Shown here in pieces: positions 36,198 to 47,089 of a stretch of 64,000 bases of DNA. The position numbers were made by a program, and so were the translations under genes. The notes under the pieces are model-generated. The model searched no databases, was not told where the DNA came from, and saw only the letters and a program-made list of their open reading frames with translations. The DNA is from Agrocybe praecox (Eukaryota; Basidiomycota; Agaricomycetes; Agaricales; Agrocybaceae): assembly GCA_964017145.1 (NCBI GenBank), contig OZ024841.1, positions 2,790,001 through 2,854,000 of the forward strand. The letters are read 5' to 3'. Each line of letters opens with the position of its first letter. Position 1 is the stretch's first letter.

Positions 36198-38215
36198 ATG
36201 AACACGATAGGAATTGAAACGGCTGCGTTGACTTTAGGAAGGCTAGTTCACTATTTCTTATGTTTAATGATCCCGCATTGACTAATATCTAATATAGGTT
36301 TTCGCTCTTCTTTGCGTGCAGAAAGTATCTCTTGCGCACGCTCTACTCTGATCTTAAAAGTTTGTCTTCAACATCCACCCCAGGCACGCCAAAACCATCA
36401 CACACGCCTTCATCGTCTGCTATTCTCTTCGACTCCCACTCATTGCACGATGATAGTAGCGCAATTGAGCTTGACGCGCTGCCTCCACCCAGCACACATA
36501 CCCCTAAAAGCCCATTCAAGAAAATGGCGGTAGAAGACACGGCGTTCATACATGGATCCATATCCCGCCTCATATTCTCGTGGTGCTTTGCAGAGAGCTG
36601 CATGTTGTTTGTGCTATTGATGCTGCAGGTCATGGGAACCTTCTCTCCAAGGTACGTTTCTTTACCTGCTTTATTCATTTGAAAAACCTAACATTTGCTA
36701 GTTCCCGCCTTCTTAACTGGTGGATATCGCTCTACTCTTTAATGGCATCAATTCTCGTCATCATTCCATTATCGATTAGCCTTCTAATTGCTCTTCGCAC
36801 GTCTGGTATGCCCTGATTTTTTGTCTGATTTTTATTCTTGCTCACCGCGCATCTTGAATAGACGCATTATCCCCTCTTACACTTCTCCGTCCACGCCTCA
36901 TTCTCTCCATCATCCTGGTTTCGTTGTATCTCTTTCTATTCTCCTACATTCCCCTTCCTTCCTCATTGAATCCGTCGAGTTTGGATTGGACAGAAGCCAC
37001 TCTATCCCGCCTCATCGTCTTGGGAACTATTGTGCTTGGGTTACTTTCAGGGTTTGGGGCTGTCAGTAGCTCATGGAAATTTTTGCCTTTTGGGAAGGCC
37101 GATGAGTGAGTTTATTCAAGTACCGTGGATTGCAAATATTCACCCATTCCAGCACGATTCCTACAGAGAGAGATATTGACGCCGCACAATATGCTCTAAC
37201 GAGCATCCGAAACGACATACAGCAGAGACGCGCGGAAGCTTCTCGTCGAACGGGAACTGACGAAGGTTCATCTTGGTTTTCCCGCGTAGGTGCCAGCTTT
37301 AGAGGCGGTGATAGTCGTGCGTACCCCCATCCTTCCTTTTCATTTATGCTGCTTATTCCATCATTATGACAGTAACACAAGAACTTGATGGTCTTTCAGC
37401 TCTCGAATACCAAATGCACCGGAACTTCGAAGCATTGCGGGACAAGTACGAACATGCGCGATTTTCACGGACGCTCAAGGGTAGGCTATGGATCTTTGGG
37501 GGGAGATTGTTCATGGTTTATTGCATTTTACGAGGGTGCAGTGTATGTGCCTTGAACATCTTTTACATTCGTCTTCACTGATCATTTTATTTATTTCTTA
37601 AAGTCAATATACAACATCCTCTTCCTCAATTCCCAGCGCGAGTCGTCGACTTCGTATCCGGACCTCATATCGGACATGCTCGCTTGGGTGCTTGAGAAAG
37701 TTTCTCCTTCGAGTTCGAGTATCGTTCGAAAAGAGGATTTGGCAAGACAGATAAGTCTGTTTCTTGTTGGCATTATCATCATAAGCAGTGTGCGGATGGT
37801 CTTGAGAGGTGTGACCAGTGTGCGTGTTATGTCTTCCTCCTTTGTGCCAATGCTAAGACTGTGATATAGGCACTGCACATCACCAGTCGAAATTTAGCAA
37901 CGAGCTTGATGTTATTAGTGTTAGCGCAAATCATGGTAATCAAAAAGTTCACTCTCGGGTTTTTTCATTGATATTTTATCTCAGGGAATGTACATGATAT
38001 CCACACTGGTCCAGCTGCGCTCGTCGTTCCCTCCCCTTCCTTCATCTCATCCATCCACTTCGGCACCAACACCAACTGACAATCTGTTCACTACCATCCC
38101 TGCGTACGAGCTTGTCGGTGCAGCCTTGTTCGATTGGTCATTTGTGGCTGCGGGCCTCGGCAGTTTAGTAATGCGATGGGGGCGGGAGCGAGTTGATGGT
38201 GTGGGAATGGACTAA
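36198..38215 (+). CDS. Golgi pH regulator (GPHR) family membrane protein
   Basis: Conserved multi-pass protein related to the animal Golgi pH regulator and plant GTG/abscisic-acid-receptor-like proteins, thought to act as an anion channel in acidic compartments. Nine exons: 36198-36241, 36298-36651, 36702-36805, 36862-37105, 37153-37313, 37373-37542, 37604-37819, 37870-37935 and 37985-38215 (529 aa, the usual length). Several hydrophobic segments occur: after the first FFACRKYLLR block, around ISRLIFSWCFAESCMLFVLL, WWISLYSLMASILVIIPLSI, and in exons 4, 7, 8 and 9. The family signature VLGTIVLGLLSGFGAVSSSW is in exon 4. A soluble loop with a predicted coiled coil (QELDGLSALEYQMHRNFEAL) follows. 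Intron 1 needs a GC donor (AG|GCTAGT). It sits between two F-box paralogues but is unrelated to them. Confidence 0.9.
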
Positions 38216-38401
38216 TCCCGCCTTTCTTCTTTTATTGGGCGTTGAACTCTACTTACTTACTTGCTTCTGGATATAATGTGTATTTGTACGAAAAGAAAAC
38301 TGCGATGGTATTTGGCTCAACAACAAGAATCTCCTAGTCTATTTTTATCTGTGTTCGCTTTCGCCCTTTCACCATCGCCCCATCTTATCTAAATATCAGC
38401 C

Positions 38402-40129
38402 ATGTCATCCAGCTTGTATTACTGGTATGAAGCCCAGGCGCGCTTCCGAAAACTTTTGACAAAACGCAGAAACGAAGAGCACCAACGACTCGAGCTGACA
38501 TCCATGCTTGGACCTATCGAAGGCACAATACTTACACCCGACATACTCTGGAGGATATTTGATATGATATCCGTAAATAACACGAGCAGGGCCGATAGTC
38601 CACTCAAACAAATCAAGATTTGCTCGCACGTTTGCAGAGAGTGGCGACATATCCTTCTGGAATCACCGTCAATATGGGGACGATTGATAGAATTCTACCA
38701 TTATCGAAAGAAGGTATGGATAGAAGAAATACTCCGAAGAAGCAAATCCTCACCTTTGTGGGTTGATGTGGACCTGGACAATTTCATGCGGAAAACAAGG
38801 AAAACTTCGCCTTGGCCTGCCTATGATTATGTCTTCACACTTCTGGAGCGTTATTGGGAGCGTGTGGAGGTTTTCAGGTGGAATGGCAGGATGTATCCTT
38901 CAATATACCCGAGGAAGGCGTGGTACATATTCCAACAACCAGCGCCACTTCTCCAGAGATTCTCAGTATCTATTTCTTTAAGACCCCGCTTCGGCGTGCC
39001 TATTCTCTTCGAGTTCCCTGTGTTCAAAGACAATGCCCCGCGTCTACAAGAATTCGAAATGGGCATTTTCAAATTCAAATCCGTCGGTAATTTCTGGTAT
39101 ACAAATCTACGCGCGATCAACTTTTCTGGTTCCGACCCCATCATATCGTTTGGTCATCTCATGGTCATTTTGGACGACTTACCCCAGCTCGAATTCCTAG
39201 CTGCCCATCCTACCAGCACAGAGTCTGTTGCAACACTTCCTTCTACACCGTTGAACCTTCCTTCGCTTTCCTGGGTATCTATCAAGTTCACCTTGGAGCA
39301 ATTTGTACACTTTATTCAACGAGTGAGGCCCGCCACCGGTTGCAGTCTAGTCGCCAATGTGCACTTCTCGTGGGGTCTTCAACACGAAGAAACAATCCGG
39401 GCATTATTCGAGGGACTTCGTGACCCCCTTTATCGCCTTCTAGAATGTCACGTCGGATGCCATCACTCTGGGAGGATGGAAACACTTGAACTCAACCTGG
39501 GCCGTGCTTGCAACTTCAGTTTCTCCTGCTGTAGTGGTGATTCAACTGTTACTATTCAAGGGCCAAAATCGGCTTCCTTTTACATAGGGCTTGACTGGGT
39601 TCAGGACCACGTGGAACGAACAACGACGGACGCTATACTGTCACGTATTTACGACACATTCAACTTCCCTATCCTCAAAGATGTCCTTTGCTTGGATGTG
39701 TCGTACACGGGCTGGGATGACGACGTCTCCCATGTCCGAGTCCCCTGTACTTTTCCACTCCTCCATGCGATGTCATCAGTAACATGTCTACACGCTGACC
39801 ATTTTCTGTCGACATTCTGGCCCGAGTTTGAGCGGTACAAGGATGGGATTGCTGCGGATAGTGGCACGGAAAAGGCTATCGATTTTCCTTTTCCTCGCTT
39901 GGACACAATTTACACTGACATGTTCGCAAAAATTGACCTACAGCTATGGGAATATTTAAACCAATTTCTTCACTACTGGAAGGAACAGTATCATCCCAAG
40001 GCGAGTTCACCCAGGTCCATGCTGAGGATCGAGATCGGGGCGGAACCTGTCCATATCATAGCTTTGCTAAGGCTTAGAACAGAGTTTAGAAATCTGGAAA
40101 TTATCCATGGGCCCGCGTACGTTGTCTAG
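38402..40129 (+). CDS. F-box protein, paralogue 2
   Basis: Single-exon intact frame of 575 aa. The F-box is at about residues 40-95 (LTPDILWRIFDMIS, CSHVCREWRHILLESPSIWGRL), expected to bind Skp1 in an SCF ubiquitin ligase. The remainder is an LRR-like domain with regularly spaced leucines (LPQLEFLAAH, LNLPSLSWVSI) and no enzymatic motif, as in the large expanded F-box families of agaricomycetes. It is clearly paralogous to the frameshifted gene at 33577 over the whole length and ends in FRNLEIIHGP. The target is unknown. Confidence 0.88.
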   Translation: MSSSLYYWYEAQARFRKLLTKRRNEEHQRLELTSMLGPIEGTILTPDILWRIFDMISVNNTSRADSPLKQIKICSHVCREWRHILLESPSIWGRLIEFYHYRKKVWIEEILRRSKSSPLWVDVDLDNFMRKTRKTSPWPAYDYVFTLLERYWERVEVFRWNGRMYPSIYPRKAWYIFQQPAPLLQRFSVSISLRPRFGVPILFEFPVFKDNAPRLQEFEMGIFKFKSVGNFWYTNLRAINFSGSDPIISFGHLMVILDDLPQLEFLAAHPTSTESVATLPSTPLNLPSLSWVSIKFTLEQFVHFIQRVRPATGCSLVANVHFSWGLQHEETIRALFEGLRDPLYRLLECHVGCHHSGRMETLELNLGRACNFSFSCCSGDSTVTIQGPKSASFYIGLDWVQDHVERTTTDAILSRIYDTFNFPILKDVLCLDVSYTGWDDDVSHVRVPCTFPLLHAMSSVTCLHADHFLSTFWPEFERYKDGIAADSGTEKAIDFPFPRLDTIYTDMFAKIDLQLWEYLNQFLHYWKEQYHPKASSPRSMLRIEIGAEPVHIIALLRLRTEFRNLEIIHGPAYVV

Positions 40130-40559
40130 GAGTTTGTCTCGATGTTTTTGGGATGTACTTACGATGCTTGACATTTCAGAGCCCTTTCATTGAGGAGAGC
40201 TGTCGGCACAGATTCGAAACATCACAGATAAAACATAAGTAGTAACCTCGGCGCTAGCCTGCCCGTTGTGCAATCGTATGCCATCGCGATTATTGTTTGA
40301 TTATTCTGTACGTCTGGCAAGTTTTCGTTTTCTCTCCTAGTTATTGCAAGTTGTTCTTGCCACCGTGCCAATGATAGTGGCATCAGAAGCGTGTTGAATT
40401 TCCTCGGTCATTCAGAGTGGGTTTAGTTACGGAATCCATGATATTAATGTATGAATTCGGTCTCGACACAGGTAGCAAATGCAAATTGAAAACAAAGAAG
40501 GAAAAAGGAAGAAAAAAAAAGAAAAGAACACGTACTGCTTCAACGTTTCATACAAAAAC
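40130..40559. other. Intergenic, nothing recognised
   Basis: A purine-rich stretch near 40480-40530 gives an open frame of low complexity only. Confidence 0.4.
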
Positions 40560-42749
40560 TTATAACTCTTCAAATATCCCTTCAACCCTCCATATCCAAA
40601 CTATACGTATCGTTCGGCCTCTCCAACCTCGTCACCTCGACGCTGAACCGCACTTCATCTCCAGTGTCCTGCGATGGATCATCATATGCCGGTCCGACCA
40701 CGCCAGAAACAGAGCCACTGGTGAAAGGGAATGCCCCCCTGTCCAGGCGACATAACAGGTGTGATAGGATTCACGCTCGAAGATTCTACAAGCCCACCAG
40801 TCGAGGGCAGAAGCTTGCCATCGACGACGGAATGTTTGTCATCGAATGCCGGTGTGATTGAGGGCCCATAGGATGACGTGGGAGGAACACCCGATGCGAC
40901 TTCAGACAACTGGTATGCCACCCGTCGAGGCCGAAAACGTACCAGACAGAGAGGGAAGAACCACCACCTGAACAGGAGGAGCAACGAGGGTCTGCTGCTG
41001 CTCCTTTCCATCCTTTTCGCCAGGCTGGTTGACAATACCGCTCGGAGCAGAATAGCCCCTCTTATACTTATTCGCAATAGGTGTCTATGCCTGGCTCGTC
41101 TGCGTCAAGGTAGGTGTACCGTGTACTATCTTTATCGACATCCGAGTCCTCCGTGCTAGGCGTAAGAGCGTAAGAAGAAGCAAGGCTTTCCCTGCCCTTT
41201 AACTTGCTCCTGGACCACTGCATGACCTTCTTCGCCTTGCTCGTCAACGTCTGCATGTTTGCCTTCTCGCTCGCCCGCCGTCATCGGCAGGTCGCCAAAG
41301 TCCTGCGAAAGAGGCGACAACGTGGCCGAGTTCGCAGCTAAAGACGAAGCGCTGGAAGGATTCAATAACAATGCAAACACGTTGCAGTTCATGGACATCG
41401 AATGTGCTGCTGCACCTAGTGGGAATGGCATGGCGGTGGGCATCGGTGATTGTAAACTGGCGTTGGAGTTCTTTGCTGTGACTGCTACGGCGGTAGTCCT
41501 ACCCTCATGCTGGTGCTGTGGGGGATGCACTCGGAACCGCAGGCGCACGATAAGCTGGCGCTGGTGCTGCTGAAGGAGGCAGGCCAGGTACGGCCTTCTC
41601 ATCCGTAGAACTCTGTTTGTGCTCCACTCCTTGGGCCTACCCCCACTCGGCTGTATCCTTCCACGTTCCTTCGGCTCAGATTCGTGTTCGACCTGGATAG
41701 TACGCCTGAACGCTCCATGGGCTTTCTTCTCCTTGTCTTCTCTCTCTCCAGGGGATTGACCGGGTAGTGAGAGGGTGCTGGAAGTCGTGTTAGCATTCAA
41801 AGTCGAAGCAACTCCGACACCAAATGCGAACGGATCGTCTGCGCTCAGACCCAACGCAGCAGGGCTGGAAAATTTCTTCTGGCCAGGACCTTCCTTGTTC
41901 TGCGGTGTAGCTCGCTAAGGTTTATTGCCAGCGGGTTTAAAAACAACAGAAAGTGGCGGAGATGTGAGGAGCGATACAGAGGGGTCAATTGTAACACTAG
42001 TAGTGGGTGAAGAAGGCCAACTTTCGCAGAGGTAGGTTGGGTCGAACGGCTGCGAGTGGGCGTGGGTGCGTTGGTGCTGGTTTGGCCTGCGATGGCGGTG
42101 GCAACAATCGGCGGAACGGTATAGTACGGCGCAGACCTGTCGCTCCTCGCCTCTGGACGTTGGCTCTATGCTCTGGAAGGTGTAGGCACGACGTTCGCAT
42201 TGCCGCTGTCACTGTCACCCGCCTGTTGGGCGCCAGATCTGCTAGCTTGAGCAGCTTGTGCCTGCTGCCTCATCTGTCGCTGGTACGCGACCCTATTCAA
42301 CTGAAAAGAACGATTAGTCAATGAAATAAAATTGTAAAAATAATGGCAGAAGAACGCAAGTCAGTGCGTGAACGAAACGATACAAGTATTTATTTTTGAG
42401 CGAACGACACCCGCAGCTCCTCTTCCACGAATACAGGCGCCAAAAAACGCGCAAATAGAGGTCCAGATACTAGGATAGAAAGATTAAAACTATTTACATA
42501 CAGATGTTTGGTCATAGCAAAAGATGCGCCTTGAACCATCCACGAAGAAAGGAAAAGATGGCAGTGAGAAAACGTACCTTCAAAAACCTCGATTTCTTTC
42601 TCAGTTTTACTCATCCCAACGGTACTGCTCCCATTACCCCTCCTGATCAACTTCAACGCGAACTCCTCTCCCTGAATATGCAGACCGAGCGTGAACTTCC
42701 CAAACTCGCCCTCTCCCAGGGTCTGCAGGAGCAGATACAGCCCAAATTT
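40560..42749 (-). pseudogene. Degenerate CAMK-like Ser/Thr kinase with KA1-like tail
   Basis: Collinear fragments on the minus strand match the layout of fungal KIN4-like kinases. 42749-42578 encodes the ATP-binding start (YLLLQTLGEGEFGK...FALKLIRR..., about 57 codons) and ends at a splice donor. The rest of the catalytic domain, including HRD and DFG, is absent from the following 280 bp. 42300 downward gives a Gln-rich segment (LNRVAYQRQMRQQAQAAQ) that soon hits a stop. Around 41250-41170 there is SKAKKVMQWSRSKLKGRES. Around 40664-40570 there is a KA1-like tail (GDEVRFSVEVTRLER..DTYSLDM), followed by a frameshift. Frames change between fragments, so no intact kinase can be made. The long 41156-41854 frame is part of this low-complexity remnant. 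Confidence 0.6.
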
Positions 42750-43860
42750 GGGGATGTGGATGGTTCGGCGTGGATGAGGACCTCCCTTCCTCGTTTGACT
42801 TCGTTATGCGTCGTTTCGTTTCGTTTAATGTGCACTCCGATCCCTTCATAAATCTTGCATAATGACAGGGCCGTTCATCTGTTTGATGCGTAGGATTCAG
42901 ATCGAAGGAAACAATTAGGGAAAAAGAAAGAACGAGAAAAACTGAAGGTCGGATACGAACGTACGTGATACCATGTTGGGTTAGGGTTCGGATCAAAACC
43001 CGTGTCAAATTTCCGTCGGACCGTCTGTCCTTACATCGTCAGCCATCGTCCGCTCGTCGTATTCGTCGCTCTCTTCGCTTCCGTAGACGTTCACCCCGCT
43101 CTAAGCGTGCTCCGGTCACTTGAACGTTTGTCGCTCGTCGGGGTCATTCTTCTCTGCGGTCTGGGCGTGTCGTCTCTTTTACTGTGCGTTACTGCCGTGA
43201 GTCGCGCTTTTTTCATCTGTCCCCCACTCAGCCGTGGTTTCCCTTTCCATTCTGTGTCCGATGTATTCGGTCTTGGTTTATTCCCTGTTTTTATGCTCCC
43301 TCTCTCCGCAGCCTCACTTTTTCTACCCGTCTCTGTGGATCTTCATATATCTATGTCAAAGTTGACGCGTTGATGTTAAGCGATTTTCAAGCGACGTACA
43401 TCGAAGAACTGCATTCTCCCCGCGCTTGTGCATTGTCATCTCGTCTTGACCGTCTCGTATCTCCCCTCGCATTTGCATTATTGCTCCTAGACGGCCTCCC
43501 ATTCTCATCAACAAACATGCATATTATACGTCGTGAACTTTCACTTCACGCCCTTCGGTTGATACATCGTAATAGGGTTCCTGATATTGATGTGCCTTTG
43601 GAGAAGACGTAGCATATACTATATACACATAAAGCGACAAAACTGGACTGGAAGGACAGAAGTGGAGATATGTTGTAATTGCATGGACTAAATTGGAACA
43701 ATTAATTATAACACGCGTTGGACAGATTTAACCGTGGGAACTGCTCATGTGTGGTTGGGAATGCGATTCACTGCGCAGTGCGAAGCTTTGAAGTCCTTGG
43801 CCTGCTACTTGACCTGCTACACGTGTTGTTCCTATCCTCTCCCAACACTAAATCTCAAAC
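42750..43860. other. Intergenic, nothing recognised
   Basis: Several open frames near 43000-43610 are Ser/Leu-rich in a pyrimidine-rich strand and show no domain. It may include the old promoter of the kinase remnant. Confidence 0.4.
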
Positions 43861-44815
43861 ATGTCTAATATACTGCCGACTGCAGGATCTTTCTTTCCGT
43901 CGTCAAACGCTATCATCAATGGAGGATCATTTACGATGTATATATAACAGCTCGACCCATGTTCGCACTGGGGAAAAGAGTACGTATGTCCTGCCATATA
44001 GCGCACACATCTCCTATATGTAATATTATTTTCCAGGTGGATATGATCATTTAGTTGCAGCTGTCGCATCACATTCTCTGCACGACTCGGGGCACGTTGG
44101 CGATCCTCCGAAATGTCACCCGGGTACGAGGGTCGCAATCATTCAAACACTTGTGGACTGGGTGACAGGATTGCAATGGACGAACGAAATCGCGATAAAC
44201 TAATCACTTGGGTTACTGGAGCTGCAGGAGCTGGGAAATCCGCTATCGGGAGAAGCGTATGCGAACGCTGCGTCGAGGAGGGAACCCTGCTCGCTAGTTT
44301 CTTCTTTGGCGCGAATGATACCACACGGAACCACTCGAAATCCATTGCAGCAACAATTGCGTACCAAATCTGTGCTTTAAGCCCACATATGCGCAGCCTC
44401 ATATCCGAGTTCATTGACTTTGATCCGCTTATTTTTACGCGGTCCTTGCGGACCCAATTCAAATCTCTTGTCATGGACCCGCTATTGGCAGACTATGCCA
44501 ATTCCCCTCAAGGCGCACCGAAGCTTATTGTCGTGGATAGTCTGGACGAGTGCGTGGACCTCGCAAGCCAACGGGATATATTGGATGTGTTACATTACGT
44601 TGTCACCACATCCCCAGTACCAATTCGCATTCTTGTGCTGAGCCGTCCAGAAAGCAATATATCCAACACATTTAGTGAGACACAGATGAACTCGACACTG
44701 TTCAAGATATTCCTTGGGGATGAGTACGATCCGGATGAGGATATTAGGCTCTATCTACGTGATCGTTTTATGCATCTTCGCGAAGGACACATATTCAAAG
44801 ATTCCATGCAGCTTA
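43861..44815 (+). pseudogene. Broken NACHT-type STAND NTPase gene
   Basis: The ATG at 43861 opens a frame resembling the usual start of agaricomycete NACHT proteins (short leader, then NGGSF), but a stop follows after 29 codons. Homology resumes in a shifted frame (about 43945), crosses an intron ending at 44037, then continues through HSLHDSGHVGDPPKCHPGTR. Near 44165-44175 the frame shifts again into the NTPase domain. That domain has Walker A GAAGAGKSA (about 44218), Walker B KLIVVDSLDEC, and a sensor-like ILVLSRPE. After about 44815 the frame stays open to 45270 but loses all resemblance, so the C-terminal sensor region is missing. Two frameshifts and a truncation mark it as non-functional. 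Such proteins act in fungal allorecognition and defence. Confidence 0.7.
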
Positions 44816-45577
44816 AGGGTTTTGTTCCATTTAACAGACATGTTCCATCAGACGGTCTAGGAATGGCCATTTATTTCACTGACTTTCATCCCGCATTCTT
44901 GATCCCTCTTGGTGATGAGGAAAAATCACTTATAATATCGACAGCAGCAGTCCATTGTCTTACCCTTCTGGCTGATACAAACTGTCAACAAAATCTACAG
45001 TTGTCTGGATACGAATACACAGACTTACTAACCAGTCTTCTTCAGCTACTTTCACTAGCGGCCAGGTTTCATATACTCATCAATCTCTGCCAAAAATGCT
45101 TTGCAAAAACGCCAATAATGTTCCACCATTTCAGGTTTCGTGCACGTCAAGCAATAATTACTTACCTTGAGCGAGTCGGGGCTGGGTTTTCTTCCTTGCA
45201 TTCCCCGTTCATGTTCTGCTCTTTGTTTTCTCATTCACTTGTTGGTTTCAATCCGATCATTCATATCTAAACACGGCACATGTTTTTGTATTTCTTGCTT
45301 GTTAAGTAATTATATTTGTGTGTTTTCCATGCATGCATATGTGAGATAGCTATGAATGAATGAATAGTGTCGATAATATGGCTAAGCTTTGCATTGTATC
45401 TGTATCTGTACCAGATCTGTGTTGTTATCATTGAAGTAAAAAGTATCGGACATCAGCAACTTCACAATTTACTTGTCCGCTTTTTTGGGTTTTTCAACTT
45501 GCAGCAAGTAAGAAAGCGTGAAAGCGAGAAAAAGCTACGGAGGGACTACATACGGTAACATATAGTACTAAAAATAG
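44816..45577. other. Junction between NACHT remnant and Plavaka element
   Basis: Open frame continues to 45270 without recognisable content. The terminus of the Plavaka element should lie in this stretch, but I could not locate a terminal inverted repeat, since the partner end may be outside the window. Confidence 0.4.
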
Positions 45578-46538
45578 CTAATCCGACAGAAATTCGTGGC
45601 AGTGATGGTCGATATACGGATTGACCAAGTAATTCTGAAACTCGTCCAGTGCATTGAAGTAGGAAATATGGTCAGGGAGGAATCCTACGCCATATTTTGG
45701 CAGAAGGTGAGCACCTCGAGCAATACTTTTGAGGTGTATGACCTGAACCGGGCGATGCCTTCGTGATCCCTCAGGTTTAATCATCCACATGCCCGTGTCT
45801 GGATCACGACAGTCTGAAGCAGGAACGAACCAGCTGACAAGGGCACATGGCACAGTCTGTCCATCCGAATCATCCACAAAAGAGAAGAAAAGATGGACTC
45901 GAGCAACAAGTAGTCCTTCCATACCTGGTTGATTTGCGTCTTGGACAACGAAGACTGTGTCATGCCGAGGGTGGCCATACCATGAAGGATTGCAGCGAAT
46001 ACGCTGCCGATACATGCCACTGGCCCCGCAAAGATCACTGGGGGCATAGAAGCGAGTAATTGCAGAGTGAAAAACTTGTATCTTTCCTGTGAAATGAATG
46101 CGAATGTCGAGGTCATTGGGAATTGGGCGGTTTGGATGTCGACGGGAATATAAAAATTCAAGGAAGGCAGACGGAAATTCTGGCTCGTTGATATACTGAG
46201 AAAGGGCAGCCAAATGCTTAGGGTACTTTCGCTCTGTATGGGAAATAAGAATAATACAATTTTGAAGAGATATTCAAGAGACGTACCAGCTGTATTTGCG
46301 AGAGTGATGGAAGAAAGTGCCCGAGGACCTTCCTCAGGTCCCACATCAGACAAACATTCTTTTTCCATGTCTTGAATTGTGCTGCCGTCACCAGCTCCAT
46401 CACCTGTATCAACGTCCATCATATCTGAGCCTCCATCATCCGTTACATTGTCATCCTGATCTGACTTCTCAGCTCTATTCAAGGAGCGTGCAATATATCC
46501 CGCCGTTGTACCCGCCAGCATCCCCTGAGCAAGAAAGC
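45578..46538 (-). CDS. Plavaka transposase, C-terminal part
   Basis: Two exons: about 46538-46288, then about 46233-45578, ending at TAG. The start is interrupted by the LTR at 46539. After an acidic linker (DQDDNVTDDGGSDMMDVDTG) comes the characteristic C-terminal block of Plavaka transposases: LYSRRHPNRP, the IHFTGKIQVFHSAITRFYAPSD stretch, and MIKPEGSRRHRPVQVIHL. The matching N-terminal part lies at 60685-63059. As placed, it has lost its promoter and start, so it cannot make transposase. Confidence 0.82.
46534..46538. repeat. Target-site duplication AAAGC, left
   Basis: AAAGC directly precedes the outer element's TGTTACG. The same five bases follow its 3' end at 60680-60684. Confidence 0.9.
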
Positions 46539-46898
46539 TGTTACGAACACATGCGCTAGTCGCCTCTTTTTCATTTTCTTTAATGTTCCATCGCCTCGCC
46601 TTTACTGAACGACTACCACACCTTCACGGTGTGTTCCTTATCGAACGATCGACACACCTTTACGGTGCTCTCTCCTCATTTTCCTACGAACGATTACCAC
46701 ACCTTTACGGTGTCCTTTCCGCATGTTTTACCCTTATAAATACGTAGTACGATACTCTTTTATTCCTTAACTAGTTCTTGAGAATAATACGGTTTCACTA
46801 CTCGAAACTCGAACGAAGAACTAAGAACTTACGACTATAGCCTTATTCGGTGTAAACTCTGGGAGTTATACGCATACGAAACGGCTTGTGTCGTAACA
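46539..46898 (+). repeat. 5' LTR of element A
   Basis: 360 bp with TG...CA ends and 7-bp terminal inverted repeats TGTTACG/CGTAACA. U3 holds three hairpin motifs (CACACC-TTYAC-GGTG) at about 46617, 46653 and 46698. TATAAATA is at 46735. R probably begins at about 46769. Confidence 0.95.
46735..46742 (+). promoter_or_regulatory. TATA box in LTR of element A
   Basis: TATAAATA lies 34 bp before AACTAGTTCTT, the predicted mRNA 5' end that is complementary to the primer site. Confidence 0.7.
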
Positions 46899-46899
46899 A

Positions 46900-46910
46900 A
46901 AGAACTAGTT
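46900..46910 (+). promoter_or_regulatory. Self-primer binding site of element A
   Basis: AAGAACTAGTT, one base after the LTR, is the exact reverse complement of AACTAGTTCTT at 46769-46779 inside the LTR. This is the arrangement of Tf1/sushi-type elements, where the mRNA's own 5' end primes reverse transcription. No tRNA-complementary site is apparent. Confidence 0.75.
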
Positions 46911-47089
46911 CACCAAACTTCCTCTACCAAGCTTGAACGTAGAGATTATCCACCATTTCAAAAACACACGAAGAACTTTGGCTAACGCCAAGAACTCAGG
47001 AAGAAGAAGAAACCCCTCCCCCTTCCGGAGGAGTATCACCTATTCTCTCCCCACTCACAAGAACCATCCCTGTCACCCCCATTATCATC

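Noticed and set aside
44113..45270. Intact 385-aa NACHT protein starting at 44113
   Set aside because: The first residues are out of the family's frame, upstream homology lies in a different frame, and everything after about 44815 is unlike NACHT proteins.
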